From Symbiodinium sp. CCMP2592 (Eukaryota > Sar > Dinophyceae > Suessiales > Symbiodiniaceae), in assembly GCA_905221615.1 (NCBI GenBank), contig CAJNDT010003090.1:654579-718578 (forward strand): DNA of 64,000 nt. Reading direction: 5' to 3'. Numbering within the stretch: the stretch's first letter is position 1; the number at the start of each line of letters is the position of its first letter. Below the pieces are notes generated by a model, which saw nothing but the letters and a program-made list of their open reading frames with translations, did no database searches and had not been told where the DNA came from. Made by a program: the position numbers and the translations under genes. Positions 62,955 through 64,000 of the stretch are shown piece by piece.

Positions 62955-64000
62955 CTAGCTCAAAGCGGCGAACTCCGCCGGAATGCCAGCAACGGTGATC
63001 TTGCTGGTCCGTGTGTTTCACGTAGTACAGGATTAGGACAGATGCGCCCCTGTCGGCCATAAGTCTGCAGACAGGGAGCCAGTCAACGCATGCGGTTTCT
63101 CCGAGATGAAAAGCAGCAGCAGGCCCAACGATTGCATCAAGCGGTATTCGTAGACGCATGCCAATTATTGGGCGAGGAAATGCCAAACGTATCGACCCGC
63201 GGCAGGTGCCAGAGAGAGCTTTGCTGAAAGACGGCTGCCTTCTCGCATGATTGCAGGGTTGCTACTGGAGTTGCGTTTCACATTGCCCCCTCTATCTAGC
63301 GACTGCGCATCATGCCATGCCGAAAACAGAACGCAATGTTTGCTTGTCAGCAGAATGTGGGAATCTGTTGCGAGATTGCTCATTCAAGCTATGGTGCATG
63401 ATTGAGACCGTCTGTGCCCCGAGGCCTTCTTGGCAACCGTGCAGGTGACGAACAACGTGCCGGATTCACAGCAGCTTGCGGTTATCGCCTCGAGCGACTC
63501 TCGAAAAGTTTGCTTGCCTGTGTCTTTCAGGGGTCAGCTGCTTCAGGCACGAGCTGTGATGTTAGTTATTGTTGTTCGGCCCGGCTCAGAAAGTTGCATG
63601 AGGCTGCCATAGCAGTGGCTGTCACTGCGGACCCGATTGTGAGGCAGAAGGAATGCAGCTGCAGACTCAGCGCGTGCACATGAGATTCGCGCACTACCAG
63701 ATCTGGAGAGCTGGAGGCACAGACTTCTTCGGCACTGTCACCTGCAAGCAGATTCCTGCACAGGAGGAGCCTTGGCAGTTGCTGTTTTTTGCACTTGAGC
63801 TTGAGATTGTATTGTTGTCAAGTTCACGACATCACTGCACGTCCAATCGTGATGTGGCCGGGTGGAAGGTCGTAAGACCAGACCGGAGCTCAGAGCGCCA
63901 GCCAGACAAGTCGGGGCACTGAGAGACACTGCAGTAATCGCGAGGCCTTTGAGATGCTGACAGCTGCCGCCCCTTACATTTGGGGTGTTCCTCGGTTTCA
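62955..64000. other. Stretch without a firm gene
   Basis: VQVTNNVPDSQQLAVIASSD with SRKVCLPVSF (about 63437-63526) and QRVHMRFAHYQIWRAGGTDF (about 63668-63727) are exon-like pieces on + that may start a gene continuing beyond the window. Not assigned. Confidence 0.3.

Overview
The window looks like nuclear DNA of a dinoflagellate, most likely a symbiodiniacean-type genome. Genes are split into many small exons. Some introns have GC rather than GT donors with AG|G acceptors (25671-25757, 42568-42632). TTTAGGG-type (CCCTAAA) repeats lie at internal positions, GC-rich coding DNA alternates with long simple-sequence and satellite tracts, and every recognised host gene lies on the + strand. The genus is inference; eukaryote and dinoflagellate-like is well supported. 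Exon borders below were read by eye from homology and frame, so most gene ends are approximate.

Layout. 1-8.7 kb: an organelle-type translation initiation factor IF-3, a family X (Pol beta-like) DNA polymerase gene that stops about two thirds through, a poorly resolved gene, an ankyrin-repeat gene, then an exon pair matching the missing C-terminus of a family X polymerase. 8.8-17.0 kb: an acyl-CoA dehydrogenase (ACAD) gene whose third or fourth intron is about 5.8 kb and is packed with at least nine repeat arrays. 17.0-24.0 kb: a partial second copy of the ACAD locus (5' flank copy at 17225, 3' end copy at 23301) whose middle is occupied by telomere-like repeats and a non-LTR retrotransposon (ORF1, endonuclease, reverse transcriptase, RNase H). 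That element is itself split by a 1,069 bp terminal-inverted-repeat transposon with a 4 bp target duplication.

24.5-40 kb: a protein kinase with an unusual N-terminal repeat, several unassigned exon clusters, a membrane-anchored U-box protein, a JMJD8-like JmjC protein with a Cys-rich tail, a RING protein and an FHA protein. 40-47.3 kb: three related CRAL-TRIO (Sec14-like) domains, two of them fused in one gene, with an antisense 5'-truncated LINE between the second and third. 49.6-53.2 kb: a SID1/SIDT-type membrane protein with three EF-hands inserted in its membrane domain. 54.3-57.5 kb: a secreted or membrane REJ/PKD-type protein. 58.4-59.8 kb: a plant-type [2Fe-2S] ferredoxin-domain protein. 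62.1 kb: a small multi-pass hypothetical protein.

The host genes do not form an obvious pathway. Themes are organelle translation and fatty-acid oxidation, DNA repair, ubiquitin ligation and phospho-recognition (U-box, RING, FHA, kinase), and lipid or nucleic-acid handling at membranes (CRAL-TRIO, SID1-like). The most noteworthy items are the EF-hand SID1 protein, the ACAD/LINE/TIR-element nest, and the giant satellite-filled intron. No tRNA, rRNA or CRISPR was recognised.
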